From assembly GCF_007752535.1 (NCBI RefSeq), contig NZ_CP036426.1, forward strand, positions 4,650,001 to 4,714,000: 64,000 nt of DNA, read 5' to 3'. Below the pieces are notes generated by a model that worked only from the letters and a program-made list of their open reading frames with translations, did no database searches and was not told where the DNA came from. This document shows, piece by piece, positions 50,151 to 58,674 of the stretch. Origin of the DNA: Tautonia plasticadhaerens. GTDB taxonomy: Bacteria > Planctomycetota > Planctomycetia > Isosphaerales > Isosphaeraceae. A program made the translations under genes and the position numbers. How positions within the stretch are numbered: position 1 is the first letter of the stretch; each line of letters opens with the position of its first letter.

Positions 50151-53084
50151 TCATTCGACGTAGCGGAATTCCTTGGCGATGACGAGCGCGTGGCAGAGGT
50201 CGGCCCAGGCGTCCCGACCGGCCCGGCCGGCGTCGGACTGCTCCCGGACGAACGCGACGGCCCGATCCCGCTCCGCCTCCGTCGGGGCCCGACCGTAGGC
50301 CGACTCATAGAGCGCGTCGACCACCTCGGCCGGGGGACGATCCGGGGAGCCGGTCGCCCGGCCGGCCCAGCGTCGGGACTGCTCGACGATGAACGGGTCG
50401 TTCATCAGGGCGAGTGCCTGCGAGGGGACGTTCGAGGTGTCCCGGCGGCCCCGGGTGCTGCTCGGGGTGGGGAAGTCGAAGGCCAGCAGCAGCGGCGGGA
50501 GGAAGTTGCGGCGGACGTCGAGATAGAGGCTCCTCCGGCCGTCGCCGTCGATCGGCCCCGACTCCTTAGGGCGCCCCCGGCCCTCCATGAACGGGGAGAG
50601 GTGGGGGGGGACGCTCGGCCCGAACATCGTCGGGTCGAGCCGCCCGGAGAGGGCGAGGAGGGCGTCCCGGATCGCCTCGGCCTCCAGCCTCCGGAGGTTC
50701 ATCCGGTGGAGCAGGGCGTTAGTCGGGTCGGCCCGGTCGGCCTCGGGCCGGGTCTTCGAGGACATCCGGTAAGCGGTCGAGGTCATCATCAGGCGGTGCA
50801 TGTGCTTGGTCGACCAGCCGGAGCGGACGAACTCCGACGCCAGCCAGTCGAGCAGCTCGGGATGGGTCGGCGGAACGCCCATCGCGCCGAAGTCGTCGGG
50901 GGAGGCCACGATCCCCCGGCTGAAGTGGTGGGCCCAGAGGCGGTTGACCAGCACCCGGGCGGTCAGCGGATTCTCCGCCGAGGCGACCCGGCGAGCCAGC
51001 GTCAGCCGGTCGTCGGCCGGGGGCTTCCCTTCGGGATCCAGGACTTCGAGGAATCGCCGGGGCACCACCTCCCCCAGGTTCTTCGAGCTGCCCCGGACGT
51101 GCACCGGAACGTCGATCCCCGTCCCCTCGGCCGCGGCCAGGGCGAGGGTGGGCTCGGGGAGTTCCTCCGCGACCTGGCGGTAGCGGTCGAGGAGCGACGC
51201 GGTGGCCTCGGGGATCGTCCGGCCGTCGATCCGATCGAGGACCGGACCCGATCGGTACTCCGAGGCCGGGCCGGGCGGCTCGCGGTGGTCCGAGGCGAGG
51301 ATCAGGGCGACGGCCAGCGTCCCGTCCCCCGGCCAGAAGGACGAGGTGGCCCCCGTATAGTTCGACGAGGCGCCGTCGGCGAGTTCGAGGTGGGCGAGGT
51401 GTCCGTCCCACATCGAGACGTCCATCGAGACCCATCCCGGCGCGTCTCCCAGGTCGACACCGAGCGTCAGGCCGCCGTAGATGGGGCTCCGGATCTTCTC
51501 GAAGCCGTCGACGACGAGGTTGATCCGCCCCCCCGACCCGGCGGCGAGGACGTGCAGGAACGGCCGGTCGATCGCGAAGGTCTCGGAGCGCAGGACGCCC
51601 TGCAACCGGGGGGCGATCGCCCCGCTGTGGGCCCAGCCGGGTTCGAGCCGGGCGAGGTCGCCGTCGGGGTCGGGCGCGAGGTCCCCGTGGCGGGTGGGAC
51701 GGTCGCCGAAGGCCTGGCCGGCGGGATACCAGGCGTCGAAGGAGTCGGCGGCGAAGTCGGCGAACAGCTCATCTCCTTCCCTGAGCCGGGGAGGCCCGGC
51801 GGCGGGGGCGCGCCCGGGGCCGAACTCGGCGGCGAGCGCGGATCGGATCGACTGGAGTTCGAGCACGCGATCGTCGATCCGATGCGGGGGGTCGATGAAG
51901 GCGTACTGGTGCCGGGCGGTCTGGAAGTGGCCGGCGAGGGCGTAGTAGTCCCGGGTGCCGATGGCGTCGAACTTGTGGTCGTGGCACCGGGCACAGGCGA
52001 CGGTCAGGCCGAGGAACGCCTTGCCGAGCACGTCGATCTGATTGTCGACCCTCGTCCGCATCTCCTCCCGGACGTCGACCGGCGAGTGCGTCCCCTCGGC
52101 CAGGAAGAAGGACATCGTGCCGAGGATCGCCTCGTCGGTCCCAGTCGTCGGGTGCCGCCGGGGGCGGTCGAGCAGGTCACCGGCCAGGTGCTCGACGACG
52201 AACCGGTCGTAGGGCAGGTCGTCATTCAGGGCGCGGATGATGTAATCCCGATAGCGGTGGGCGGTGAGGATGTCGTAGTCGAACTCGTGCCCCGAGGTCT
52301 CGGCGAACCGGACGAGGTCGAGCCAGTGCCTCGCCCAACGCTCGCCGTACCGGGGGGAGGCGAGCAGGCGGGCCACCAGGCGATCGAAGGCGTCGGCTCG
52401 ATCGTCGGCCAGGAAGGCGGCGATCTCCTCCCGGGTCGGCGGCAGGCCGGTCAGATCGAAGGTCGCCCGTCGGATCAGCGTCCGACGATCGGCCTCGGGT
52501 GACGGGTCGAGGCCCTCCGATTCGAGCCGAGCGAGCAGGAACCGATCGACCGGGTTGCGGGGCCAGTCGGCCCTTTCGACCACGGGCACGACCGGGTCGA
52601 CCACCGGTTGCAGGCTCCAGTGCCGGGCCCGGGCCTCCAGGTCGAACGGCTTGGGGCCGCTCGGCGCCTCCCCGTCGGCCGAGGCCTCCGGGGGCCAGGG
52701 GGCGCCCATCGCGACCCACTCCGTCAATCGAGCGATCTCGTCGTCGGGGAGCTTCGAGGACGGCGGCATTTGCACGTACGAATCGTATCGGATCGCCTCG
52801 ATCAGCAGGCTGCCGTCCGGGTCCCCGGGGAGGACCGGGGGGCCGGAATCCCCCCCGACCTCGAAGACGAGGGGGCGGGAGTCGAGCCGCAACCCGGCCT
52901 CCTGCTCCTCCGGCCCGTGGCAGGACAAGCAGCGCTCGACCAGGATCGGCCGGATGCGGGTCTCGAAGAAGGTGATCGCCCGCGGGTCGTCCGCCGGGGG
53001 GGCTTCCTGGGCCCCCGACGGGGAGGCCAGGGCGGCCGCGATTGCCAGCATCGACGCGATTCGAGCGGGATGGAATGGCCCCAT
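50151..53084 (-). CDS. PSD1 and planctomycete cytochrome c (DUF1549/DUF1553) protein
   Basis: The 977-residue exported protein has a signal peptide, a c-type haem motif CLSCH (PSCyt1) near residue 53, the DUF1549 block (WPRNPVDRFLLARLE, then RATFDLTGLPPTREEIAAFL), and a second haem-type CARCH motif. A concanavalin-like insertion (DSFDAWYPAGQAFGDRP) follows. DUF1553 forms the C-terminal third, with MTSTAYRMSS and RRLEAEAIRDALLALSGRLDP. With its DUF1501 partner it probably acts in periplasmic polymer use or redox at the envelope; the exact chemistry is unknown. ATG 53084 is preceded by CGGAG. Confidence 0.92.
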   Translation of the reverse strand: MGPFHPARIASMLAIAAALASPSGAQEAPPADDPRAITFFETRIRPILVERCLSCHGPEEQEAGLRLDSRPLVFEVGGDSGPPVLPGDPDGSLLIEAIRYDSYVQMPPSSKLPDDEIARLTEWVAMGAPWPPEASADGEAPSGPKPFDLEARARHWSLQPVVDPVVPVVERADWPRNPVDRFLLARLESEGLDPSPEADRRTLIRRATFDLTGLPPTREEIAAFLADDRADAFDRLVARLLASPRYGERWARHWLDLVRFAETSGHEFDYDILTAHRYRDYIIRALNDDLPYDRFVVEHLAGDLLDRPRRHPTTGTDEAILGTMSFFLAEGTHSPVDVREEMRTRVDNQIDVLGKAFLGLTVACARCHDHKFDAIGTRDYYALAGHFQTARHQYAFIDPPHRIDDRVLELQSIRSALAAEFGPGRAPAAGPPRLREGDELFADFAADSFDAWYPAGQAFGDRPTRHGDLAPDPDGDLARLEPGWAHSGAIAPRLQGVLRSETFAIDRPFLHVLAAGSGGRINLVVDGFEKIRSPIYGGLTLGVDLGDAPGWVSMDVSMWDGHLAHLELADGASSNYTGATSSFWPGDGTLAVALILASDHREPPGPASEYRSGPVLDRIDGRTIPEATASLLDRYRQVAEELPEPTLALAAAEGTGIDVPVHVRGSSKNLGEVVPRRFLEVLDPEGKPPADDRLTLARRVASAENPLTARVLVNRLWAHHFSRGIVASPDDFGAMGVPPTHPELLDWLASEFVRSGWSTKHMHRLMMTSTAYRMSSKTRPEADRADPTNALLHRMNLRRLEAEAIRDALLALSGRLDPTMFGPSVPPHLSPFMEGRGRPKESGPIDGDGRRSLYLDVRRNFLPPLLLAFDFPTPSSTRGRRDTSNVPSQALALMNDPFIVEQSRRWAGRATGSPDRPPAEVVDALYESAYGRAPTEAERDRAVAFVREQSDAGRAGRDAWADLCHALVIAKEFRYVE

Positions 53085-53263
53085 CAGTGTCTCCGACTCG
53101 GGCGGCCGATCCGGGTGCAAACCCAGTTCGACCGAAGCATCGGGCCGCATTGCCCGATCGACTCCCGGGAACCTCCACCTTGCGCGATGACGCCCCGGAT
53201 GTCGAGCGGTTCCACGCCCCTGGATGCCGGGGAAATGCCCGGAAGCCCGAGGGTCTCCCGCAC

Positions 53264-53911
53264 CTATCGCACCAGGCCGATCAATCCGGCGGCCACGACA
53301 AGGAGGGAGAGGACGACCCCCCAGAAGACGATCGAGGCCCGCCAGTCGGGAGGCGACCCGACGCCCTCGGCGGCGGGTTCGTCCCAATCATCGTCGTCTT
53401 CGTCCTCGTCGGCGGGGACGGACCAGCTCTGCGAGAGGAGGATCCGGGCGTCCTGGACGAACGCCCGGGGGACCTGGAGCCGGATGCCCCCGGTGGCGAC
53501 GTGGTAGGCGGTGTTCGTGCCCATCCGGTAGCCGTCGAGCAGGGTGGGGATCGCCTCGGCGTCGAGCCGGAGCCGGGCGGCATCGGCCTGGAAAGGCAGG
53601 GTGAAGGTCTCGACGGTGGTCCAGTCGATCCGCTCGCCGTCGGCCACCGGGTGGGCCGGCTCGGGCCGATCCGACGCCAGCGGCAACTCGTGTTTCGGGC
53701 AAGGATCCCCGGCCGGGAGGGGCCAGAAGGACTCGCAGACGGTGCAATAGCCCTGCGATTCGAGGCGGTCGCCGCACTCGGGGCAGAGGTCGGAGTGCGA
53801 CCGCCGGGGCCGGTCGCAGCCGGGGCAGAATCGGGGAGGTTCCGGGCGGGCCCGACCCCGGGCGGACACGCCGCCGGGGTCGCCGGTCATCCCGAGCCAG
53901 TCATCCCGCAT
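53264..53911 (-). CDS. Zinc-ribbon protein with DUF2007-like domain and C-terminal membrane anchor
   Basis: The 215-residue protein has three CxxC-type pairs near the N-terminus (FCPGCDRP, LCPECGD, YCTVCES) forming zinc ribbons. A middle domain follows (AEAIPTLLDGYRMGTNTAYH, then DARILLSQSWSV) resembling the DUF2007 putative signal-transducing fold, then an acidic linker, then one C-terminal transmembrane helix (IVFWGVVLSLLVVAAGLIGL). It should be cytoplasmic and tail-anchored. Its role is unknown. GGAGGAGGAGCG lies before ATG 53911. Its upstream neighbour, PlsY-propeller, is 78 bases away on the same strand. Confidence 0.72.
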   Translation of the reverse strand: MRDDWLGMTGDPGGVSARGRARPEPPRFCPGCDRPRRSHSDLCPECGDRLESQGYCTVCESFWPLPAGDPCPKHELPLASDRPEPAHPVADGERIDWTTVETFTLPFQADAARLRLDAEAIPTLLDGYRMGTNTAYHVATGGIRLQVPRAFVQDARILLSQSWSVPADEDEDDDDWDEPAAEGVGSPPDWRASIVFWGVVLSLLVVAAGLIGLVR

Positions 53912-53989
53912 CGCTCCTCCTCCCCGGCCTCACGGGTCATGGCCCCATTGTAGGCACCCGAGGCGGGGGAGGGTACGGGCCGCCCGGGG

Positions 53990-55774
53990 TCATCGCCGGG
54001 CCGGCAGGTCGCCCGCCTGCGATCGGGCCGAGGCCACCGCCGGCGGCCCGTCCCCGGTCGGGGGTCCGTCGACCGGTCGCAGCGCGACGATCCGGACGCC
54101 CCCGGAGCGGTCGGCAATCGCGAGGACCGATCGCTCCGGGCAGTAGGTGACGGCCATCGGGATGATCGTGCCGAAGTTCAGCGGCCCCCGGAGCGGCAGG
54201 CGTCCCAGTGCCCGGCGCTCCCGGCCGTGGACGACTTCCAGGGCCGAGCCCTCGGGGAGCGTCGTGACGAGCAGCGGGCCCTCGATCCCGGGAGGGTCGA
54301 CCACCAGGGCCGAGTCCCGCTCCGAGTCGACGGGCATCAAGATCTCGCCGCCGTCCTCGACCCCCGAGAGGTACGGCACCTCGCGGGCCGCCAGCGGCAC
54401 CCGGCCGGTGGCGAGGGGGGCGGCGGGGTCGGTGAGGTCGACGCCCGCGACCTGGCCCGATCCGGCCAGGACGATCGCTGCATACCGGGCCGAGTCGGAC
54501 AGGACGATCCGCTCGGGGTCGTCCTTGGGGCCGGTCAGCTCCAGGCGGGAGACGATCCGGTGATGCTCGGTCCGATCGCCGACCGACACGACGACCAGGG
54601 CCGGATCCGGCTTGCCCTCCTCACCCTCGGCGTGGCCGGAGGTGATGACGAACGCCCATCGGCCGTCCGGGGTGAAGGCGAGGTCGTCCGGATCCCAGCC
54701 GACCCGGAACTTCGAGCCGACGGGGTTGCCCTCGAAGTCGAACGCCTCCCAGTAGCCCTCCTCGATGTGCCGGGCGTCGCCGTGGGGGCGCTGGAGGACG
54801 AACAGCCGGTCGCCGGAGGCCCGGACCGCCACGGGTCGGCCCCTCAGGTCGAGGTCCCGGAGCCGATCGGCCCGCCCCTCGTCGTCGACCCGGAAGAGGA
54901 CGACGCGGTTGTACCTCGGGCAGCCGACGGCGAGCAGCCGGCCGTCGTCGGCGAAGGTCAGGGAGCTGGCCCGCTGGTGGCCGGTCCGGAAGCGGTCGAC
55001 CTCGACCAGCTCGGCGGCGCCGATCGTCAGCGTCGGCGCAGGTCGGTCTCTCACCACGAACCCGGCCGCGACGATCGCCGAGGCGGCGACGAGGGCCAGC
55101 ACGACCAGCGAGACGACCGGGACCCGCCCCTCCCGGGCCTTCTTGCCGAAGGAGACCTTGGACTCGGTCCCCGCCCGGATCCGGCCGATGTTGGAGCGAT
55201 GTCGGTAGATGAGCATGACGTAGAGCACCGCGATCAGGAGTGCCAGGGTCAGGTCCGACGCCGTCCACGGCTCCCGGGCCCTCGCGAAGTGGACGATCAC
55301 GAAGGCCGTCCCGCCGAGGATCGACGACATCGACACGTACCGGGTGAGGAGGATCACCACCAGGAACGCGACGGCCGCCGCCGCCGCCGCGATCGGGTCC
55401 AGCGCCAGCACGGCCCCCAGGCTGGTCGCCACCCCCTTCCCCCCCTTGAACCGGAGGTAGACCGGGAAGTTGTGCCCCAGGATCGCCGCCAGGGCGACGG
55501 GCACGGCGAGGATCGGCACCGACCGGCCGGTCATCGCCTCGACCGCGATCGGGAAGCCGAGCGTGGGCCCGAGCCCCTTGAGCAGGTCGAGCGTCATGAC
55601 CAGGACGAAATACTTGAACCCGAGGACCCGGCCGACGTTGGTCGCCCCGACGTTGCCCGAGCCGACGGTGCGGATATCCACGCCCCTCGCCCACTTCGCG
55701 ATCAGGTAGCCGAAGGGGAGGGCGCCGATCAGGTAGGCGAGCAGGACGGCGATCGAGGAGAGGGCGAGGGTCAT
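53990..55774 (-). CDS. plsY: PlsY glycerol-3-phosphate acyltransferase fused to a beta-propeller-like domain
   Basis: Residues 1-215 are PlsY: SGNVGATN at 38-46, GHNFPVYLRFKGGKGVATSLG at 100-120 and HRSNIGRIRAGTE at 192-204, with the expected helices. PlsY moves the acyl group of acyl phosphate to glycerol 3-phosphate, the first step of phospholipid synthesis. An extra helix (218-241) and about 350 residues of WD40/YVTN-like propeller repeats follow (SLTFADDGRLLAVGCPRYNR, FTPDGRWAFVITSG, YCPERSVLAIADRSG). The fused part is not in usual PlsY; it may sense or bind something at the membrane. ATG 55774 was chosen as the normal PlsY start; the nucleotidyltransferase gene ends seven bases upstream. 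Confidence 0.85.
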   Translation of the reverse strand: MTLALSSIAVLLAYLIGALPFGYLIAKWARGVDIRTVGSGNVGATNVGRVLGFKYFVLVMTLDLLKGLGPTLGFPIAVEAMTGRSVPILAVPVALAAILGHNFPVYLRFKGGKGVATSLGAVLALDPIAAAAAAVAFLVVILLTRYVSMSSILGGTAFVIVHFARAREPWTASDLTLALLIAVLYVMLIYRHRSNIGRIRAGTESKVSFGKKAREGRVPVVSLVVLALVAASAIVAAGFVVRDRPAPTLTIGAAELVEVDRFRTGHQRASSLTFADDGRLLAVGCPRYNRVVLFRVDDEGRADRLRDLDLRGRPVAVRASGDRLFVLQRPHGDARHIEEGYWEAFDFEGNPVGSKFRVGWDPDDLAFTPDGRWAFVITSGHAEGEEGKPDPALVVVSVGDRTEHHRIVSRLELTGPKDDPERIVLSDSARYAAIVLAGSGQVAGVDLTDPAAPLATGRVPLAAREVPYLSGVEDGGEILMPVDSERDSALVVDPPGIEGPLLVTTLPEGSALEVVHGRERRALGRLPLRGPLNFGTIIPMAVTYCPERSVLAIADRSGGVRIVALRPVDGPPTGDGPPAVASARSQAGDLPARR

Positions 55775-55781
55775 CGGCGGT

Positions 55782-56528
55782 TCACCCGATCTTGAGCTGG
55801 GGGCGGTCCGGGGCGACAAGGAACTCGCGCCGGCGGGCCTCGAAGATCTCGTTGGCGGCGGCGTAGTCGTCGTGCCGGCCGATGTCGAGCCAGGTGCAGT
55901 CCTGCCGGAAGCAGTGGACGGGGTGGCCGTCGGCCCGCATCGCCTCCAGCAGTTCGGGCATGGTCAGCTCCCGGCCGGGGGCGAGGTAGTCCCAGGCCAC
56001 GGGGTCGAGCATATACAGGCCCATGCTCACCTGGAACGAGAACTCGGGCTTCTCCCGGTAACCGGCCAGGACGTGCGGGTCGTCGGCGAACTCCAGGACG
56101 CCGAAGTCGATCCGCACCGTGCGGGGGAACGAGGCGATCGTCGCCCTCGCCCCCTGGGACCGGTGGAAGGCAGCCATCCGGGCGAAGTCGAGCGTGGTGA
56201 GGATGTCGCCGTTGAGCACGAGGACCGGCTCCCTCGGCCGCTCGACCAGGACGAGCCCGCCCGCCGTGCCCAGGGGGGAGACCTCGCGCCGGTAGTCGAC
56301 CCGGGTGCCGAAGCGCCGGCCGTTGCCGCAGAAAGCCTCGATCAGCTCGGTGAGGTAGCCGGTGATGATCGTCACGTCCCGGAAGTCGAACCGGGCCAGT
56401 TGCCGGAGCACGACCTCCAGGATCGGCATCGGCTCGGCCTCCCCCAGCGGCATCAGCGGCTTGGGGAAGACGTGGGTGAACGGCCGGAGCCTCGTCCCCT
56501 TGCCGCCGGCCAGTACGATCGCCTGCAT
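55782..56528 (-). CDS. Sugar-1-phosphate nucleotidyltransferase
   Basis: The 248-residue protein begins with the nucleotide-binding loop VLAGGKGTRLRPFT (residues 5-18) and carries FPKPLMPLG, the LNGDIL metal site and the C-terminal CTWLDIGRHDDY block. It activates a sugar phosphate as an NDP sugar, in this context probably for LPS core or envelope glycan. The family of mannose, glucose and heptose transferases cannot be told apart by eye. PlsY-propeller follows seven bases downstream and a GT4 gene lies 42 bases upstream. Confidence 0.87.
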   Translation of the reverse strand: MQAIVLAGGKGTRLRPFTHVFPKPLMPLGEAEPMPILEVVLRQLARFDFRDVTIITGYLTELIEAFCGNGRRFGTRVDYRREVSPLGTAGGLVLVERPREPVLVLNGDILTTLDFARMAAFHRSQGARATIASFPRTVRIDFGVLEFADDPHVLAGYREKPEFSFQVSMGLYMLDPVAWDYLAPGRELTMPELLEAMRADGHPVHCFRQDCTWLDIGRHDDYAAANEIFEARRREFLVAPDRPQLKIG

Positions 56529-56570
56529 GCCGATTGCCTCCGTCCGTGGAACTTGCCGATCTCTCGGGCC

Positions 56571-57788
56571 TCAGCCGGCCTTGCGGAGCGACCCCTTCGC
56601 CGGCCCCGATCCCGACCGCCGCTCCTCGGCGACCTCCTCGAACAGGGCGACCAGCCGGTCCAGGTGCGCGTCGAACGACTGGGCCTTCCCCAGTCGCTCG
56701 GCGGCTCCGGCCATCGCCCGGCGGCGGTCGTCGTCGCAGAGTTGATCGAGGGCATCCGCCAGCGCGTCGAGGTCGTCGGCCTCGGGCACGACATACCCTT
56801 CTCGCCCCGGGGTGACGACCTCCCCGGCGCCGTTGGTGGCGGTCGTCACCACGGGGAGCCCCCGTGAGAGCGCCTCGAAGACGACGAGCGAGCAGGGGTC
56901 GTAGTAGCTCGGCAGCACGAAGCAGTCGCTCCCGGCGAAGGCGGGGCGGACGTCGTCCATGAAGCCGACCAGGTGGACGTGCTCCTCCAGGCCCAGCGAC
57001 CGGACCTTCCGCCGGTACGGCTCGATCTTCCCGCCGCCGCAGACGACGAGATGGACCGGCCGAGCGGCCGGGGCGTGGTCGAGCCTGAGCCGGAGGGCCT
57101 CCAGGAGCGGGTCGAGTCCCTTGAGCCTGAAGTTGTGGGCCAGGAACAGGGCGATCAGGTCGTCGGGACCCAGGCCGAGCCGGGATCGGAAGGCGAGGCG
57201 GGCCCCTACCGGGTCCTCGACGCGGAGTCGGTTCGCGTCGATCGCGTTCGGGATCACCCGGATCCGATCTCCGGGCACCCGATAATAGGTCTGCAAATGC
57301 TCTTGGACGAATTCGCTGACCGCGACCACCCGGGCGGCCCGGCTCGGGTCGTACTGCCGGCGCTCGATCGACCGATAGAGCCAGTCCTTCGGGTTGGCCC
57401 GCTTGCTGGCCGTGTAGAGCGACCGCCTCCAGCCGACCGGGAAGCGCCGGGCGTTGTGCTCCAGGCTGGCGGGGTGGACGCCCCCCTGGGGGATGATCAC
57501 GTCATGGTGCCAGGTGTTGATGAACCCGATTGAGCAATCGAAGGTCGCCTCCCGCAGGGCCGCTTCCGAATTCCGGGCGAAGCTCAGGAGGCGGGCCCAC
57601 CGCGTCGGGCCCGTCGCGGCGACGGGGACGACCCGGACCCCCCCGGCAAGCGCCCCCTCGGCGCAGGAGGAGGAGTAGAGGTCGACGCGGTGCCCCCGAT
57701 CGACGAGCCCCCGGCAGAGGTCGGCGACATAAGTCTCGGCGCCTCCCCGGGACGGATCGACGCGCTGGAAATTGATCGCGAGATGCAT
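56571..57788 (-). CDS. GT4-family glycosyltransferase, LPS core type (WaaG-like)
   Basis: The 405-residue protein has the GT-B fold: an N-terminal domain with FQRVDPSRGGAETYVADL, a middle RVIPNAID hinge and a C-terminal domain with the nucleotide-sugar site DPCSLVVFEALSRGLPVV (EX7E). The order RFPVGWRRSLYTASKRANP fits LPS core GT4 enzymes. It lies in an operon with LPS genes, next to a WaaP-like kinase 28 bases upstream. Confidence 0.82.
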   Translation of the reverse strand: MHLAINFQRVDPSRGGAETYVADLCRGLVDRGHRVDLYSSSCAEGALAGGVRVVPVAATGPTRWARLLSFARNSEAALREATFDCSIGFINTWHHDVIIPQGGVHPASLEHNARRFPVGWRRSLYTASKRANPKDWLYRSIERRQYDPSRAARVVAVSEFVQEHLQTYYRVPGDRIRVIPNAIDANRLRVEDPVGARLAFRSRLGLGPDDLIALFLAHNFRLKGLDPLLEALRLRLDHAPAARPVHLVVCGGGKIEPYRRKVRSLGLEEHVHLVGFMDDVRPAFAGSDCFVLPSYYDPCSLVVFEALSRGLPVVTTATNGAGEVVTPGREGYVVPEADDLDALADALDQLCDDDRRRAMAGAAERLGKAQSFDAHLDRLVALFEEVAEERRSGSGPAKGSLRKAG

Positions 57789-57816
57789 CTCGAGCTCCCC
57801 GGCCTGGGCCTCGGCC

Positions 57817-58674
57817 TCAGCCGGCTCGGGCCTTCTTGCGGTTGTGTGACAGGTAGCGGGCCGCCCTCGCCCGGATCATCCGGAGTTCCAGGCCGGGGCC
57901 CGAGAGCCCCATGAGGCGGCGGTATCGGGCCCAGAAGCGGAGCCGGTCCCGGTCGTCGACCCCTTCGACTTCGACCGTGGAGAACAGCAATTGCGCCAGG
58001 TCCTTCCAGCGCCACCAGGGGGCCGAGGCCCGGTGGGTGGCCAGGCGGTGGAGGTCGATCAGGTAGAGCGGCGAATCGTCCCGGCCGAGGTCGACGTAGT
58101 AGTGGCAGAGGTACAGGTCCTTGTGGAAGGTGCTCGCGCCGTGCAGCCGGGCGGTCAGCCCGGCCATCGCCGAGACGAGGCGTCGCTTCCGGCGGTCGAA
58201 CTCGCCCGGCGGGAGGCGGCGGGCCATCTCGGGGATCGCCTCGTGGAGCGGGAGGAAGCCGGTCAGCTCCTCGACCATCAGGTAGCTCTGGAAGCGTCCC
58301 CAGGGGCCGATGGATTCCCCCGCGGCGACTGGCTCGGGCACGAGCAGGCCGAGCTGCCGACCCCGGTGCAGGTGCCGCCACTCGGCCCCGGCCGGGGAGT
58401 GTCGGCCGTCGGGGTGGAGCAGGGCCGCGACCCGGGTCCCCCAGGGCAAGCGGTAATGCCGCTTGAGGTAGACCGTCAGCGGCCCGTCCGGGCCGTCGAA
58501 CCGGACCCGGCAGGTGGATCGTCCCTGCTTGGCGTGCAGCCGGTCGTCGCTCCGCAACTGCATGACGGTCCCTTCGAGGTCGCCCGGGAGCCGATCCCGG
58601 TGCGCCTCCGACCGCCAGGTCCACCGCTCCCCTCGGGTGAGGCGCCGGAGGAACGTGCCGATCCGGCTGATCAT
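57817..58674 (-). CDS. WaaP/RfaP-like LPS core heptose or Kdo kinase
   Basis: The 285-residue protein resembles the atypical protein-kinase fold of WaaP: an ATP-binding N-terminus (VYLKRHYRLPWGTR), VEELTGFLPL in the hinge, the catalytic-loop-like FHKDLYLCHYYVD and the metal-loop-like LYLIDLHRL. It would phosphorylate a sugar of the LPS core. ATG 58674 overlaps the stop of the GT39-like gene upstream (ATGA), giving translational coupling. Confidence 0.75.
   Translation of the reverse strand: MISRIGTFLRRLTRGERWTWRSEAHRDRLPGDLEGTVMQLRSDDRLHAKQGRSTCRVRFDGPDGPLTVYLKRHYRLPWGTRVAALLHPDGRHSPAGAEWRHLHRGRQLGLLVPEPVAAGESIGPWGRFQSYLMVEELTGFLPLHEAIPEMARRLPPGEFDRRKRRLVSAMAGLTARLHGASTFHKDLYLCHYYVDLGRDDSPLYLIDLHRLATHRASAPWWRWKDLAQLLFSTVEVEGVDDRDRLRFWARYRRLMGLSGPGLELRMIRARAARYLSHNRKKARAG

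Noticed and set aside
50034-52502. Plus-strand open frame of 822 residues opposite the PSD1 gene
   Set aside because: Mirror frame of a well-supported minus-strand gene; no recognisable domain.
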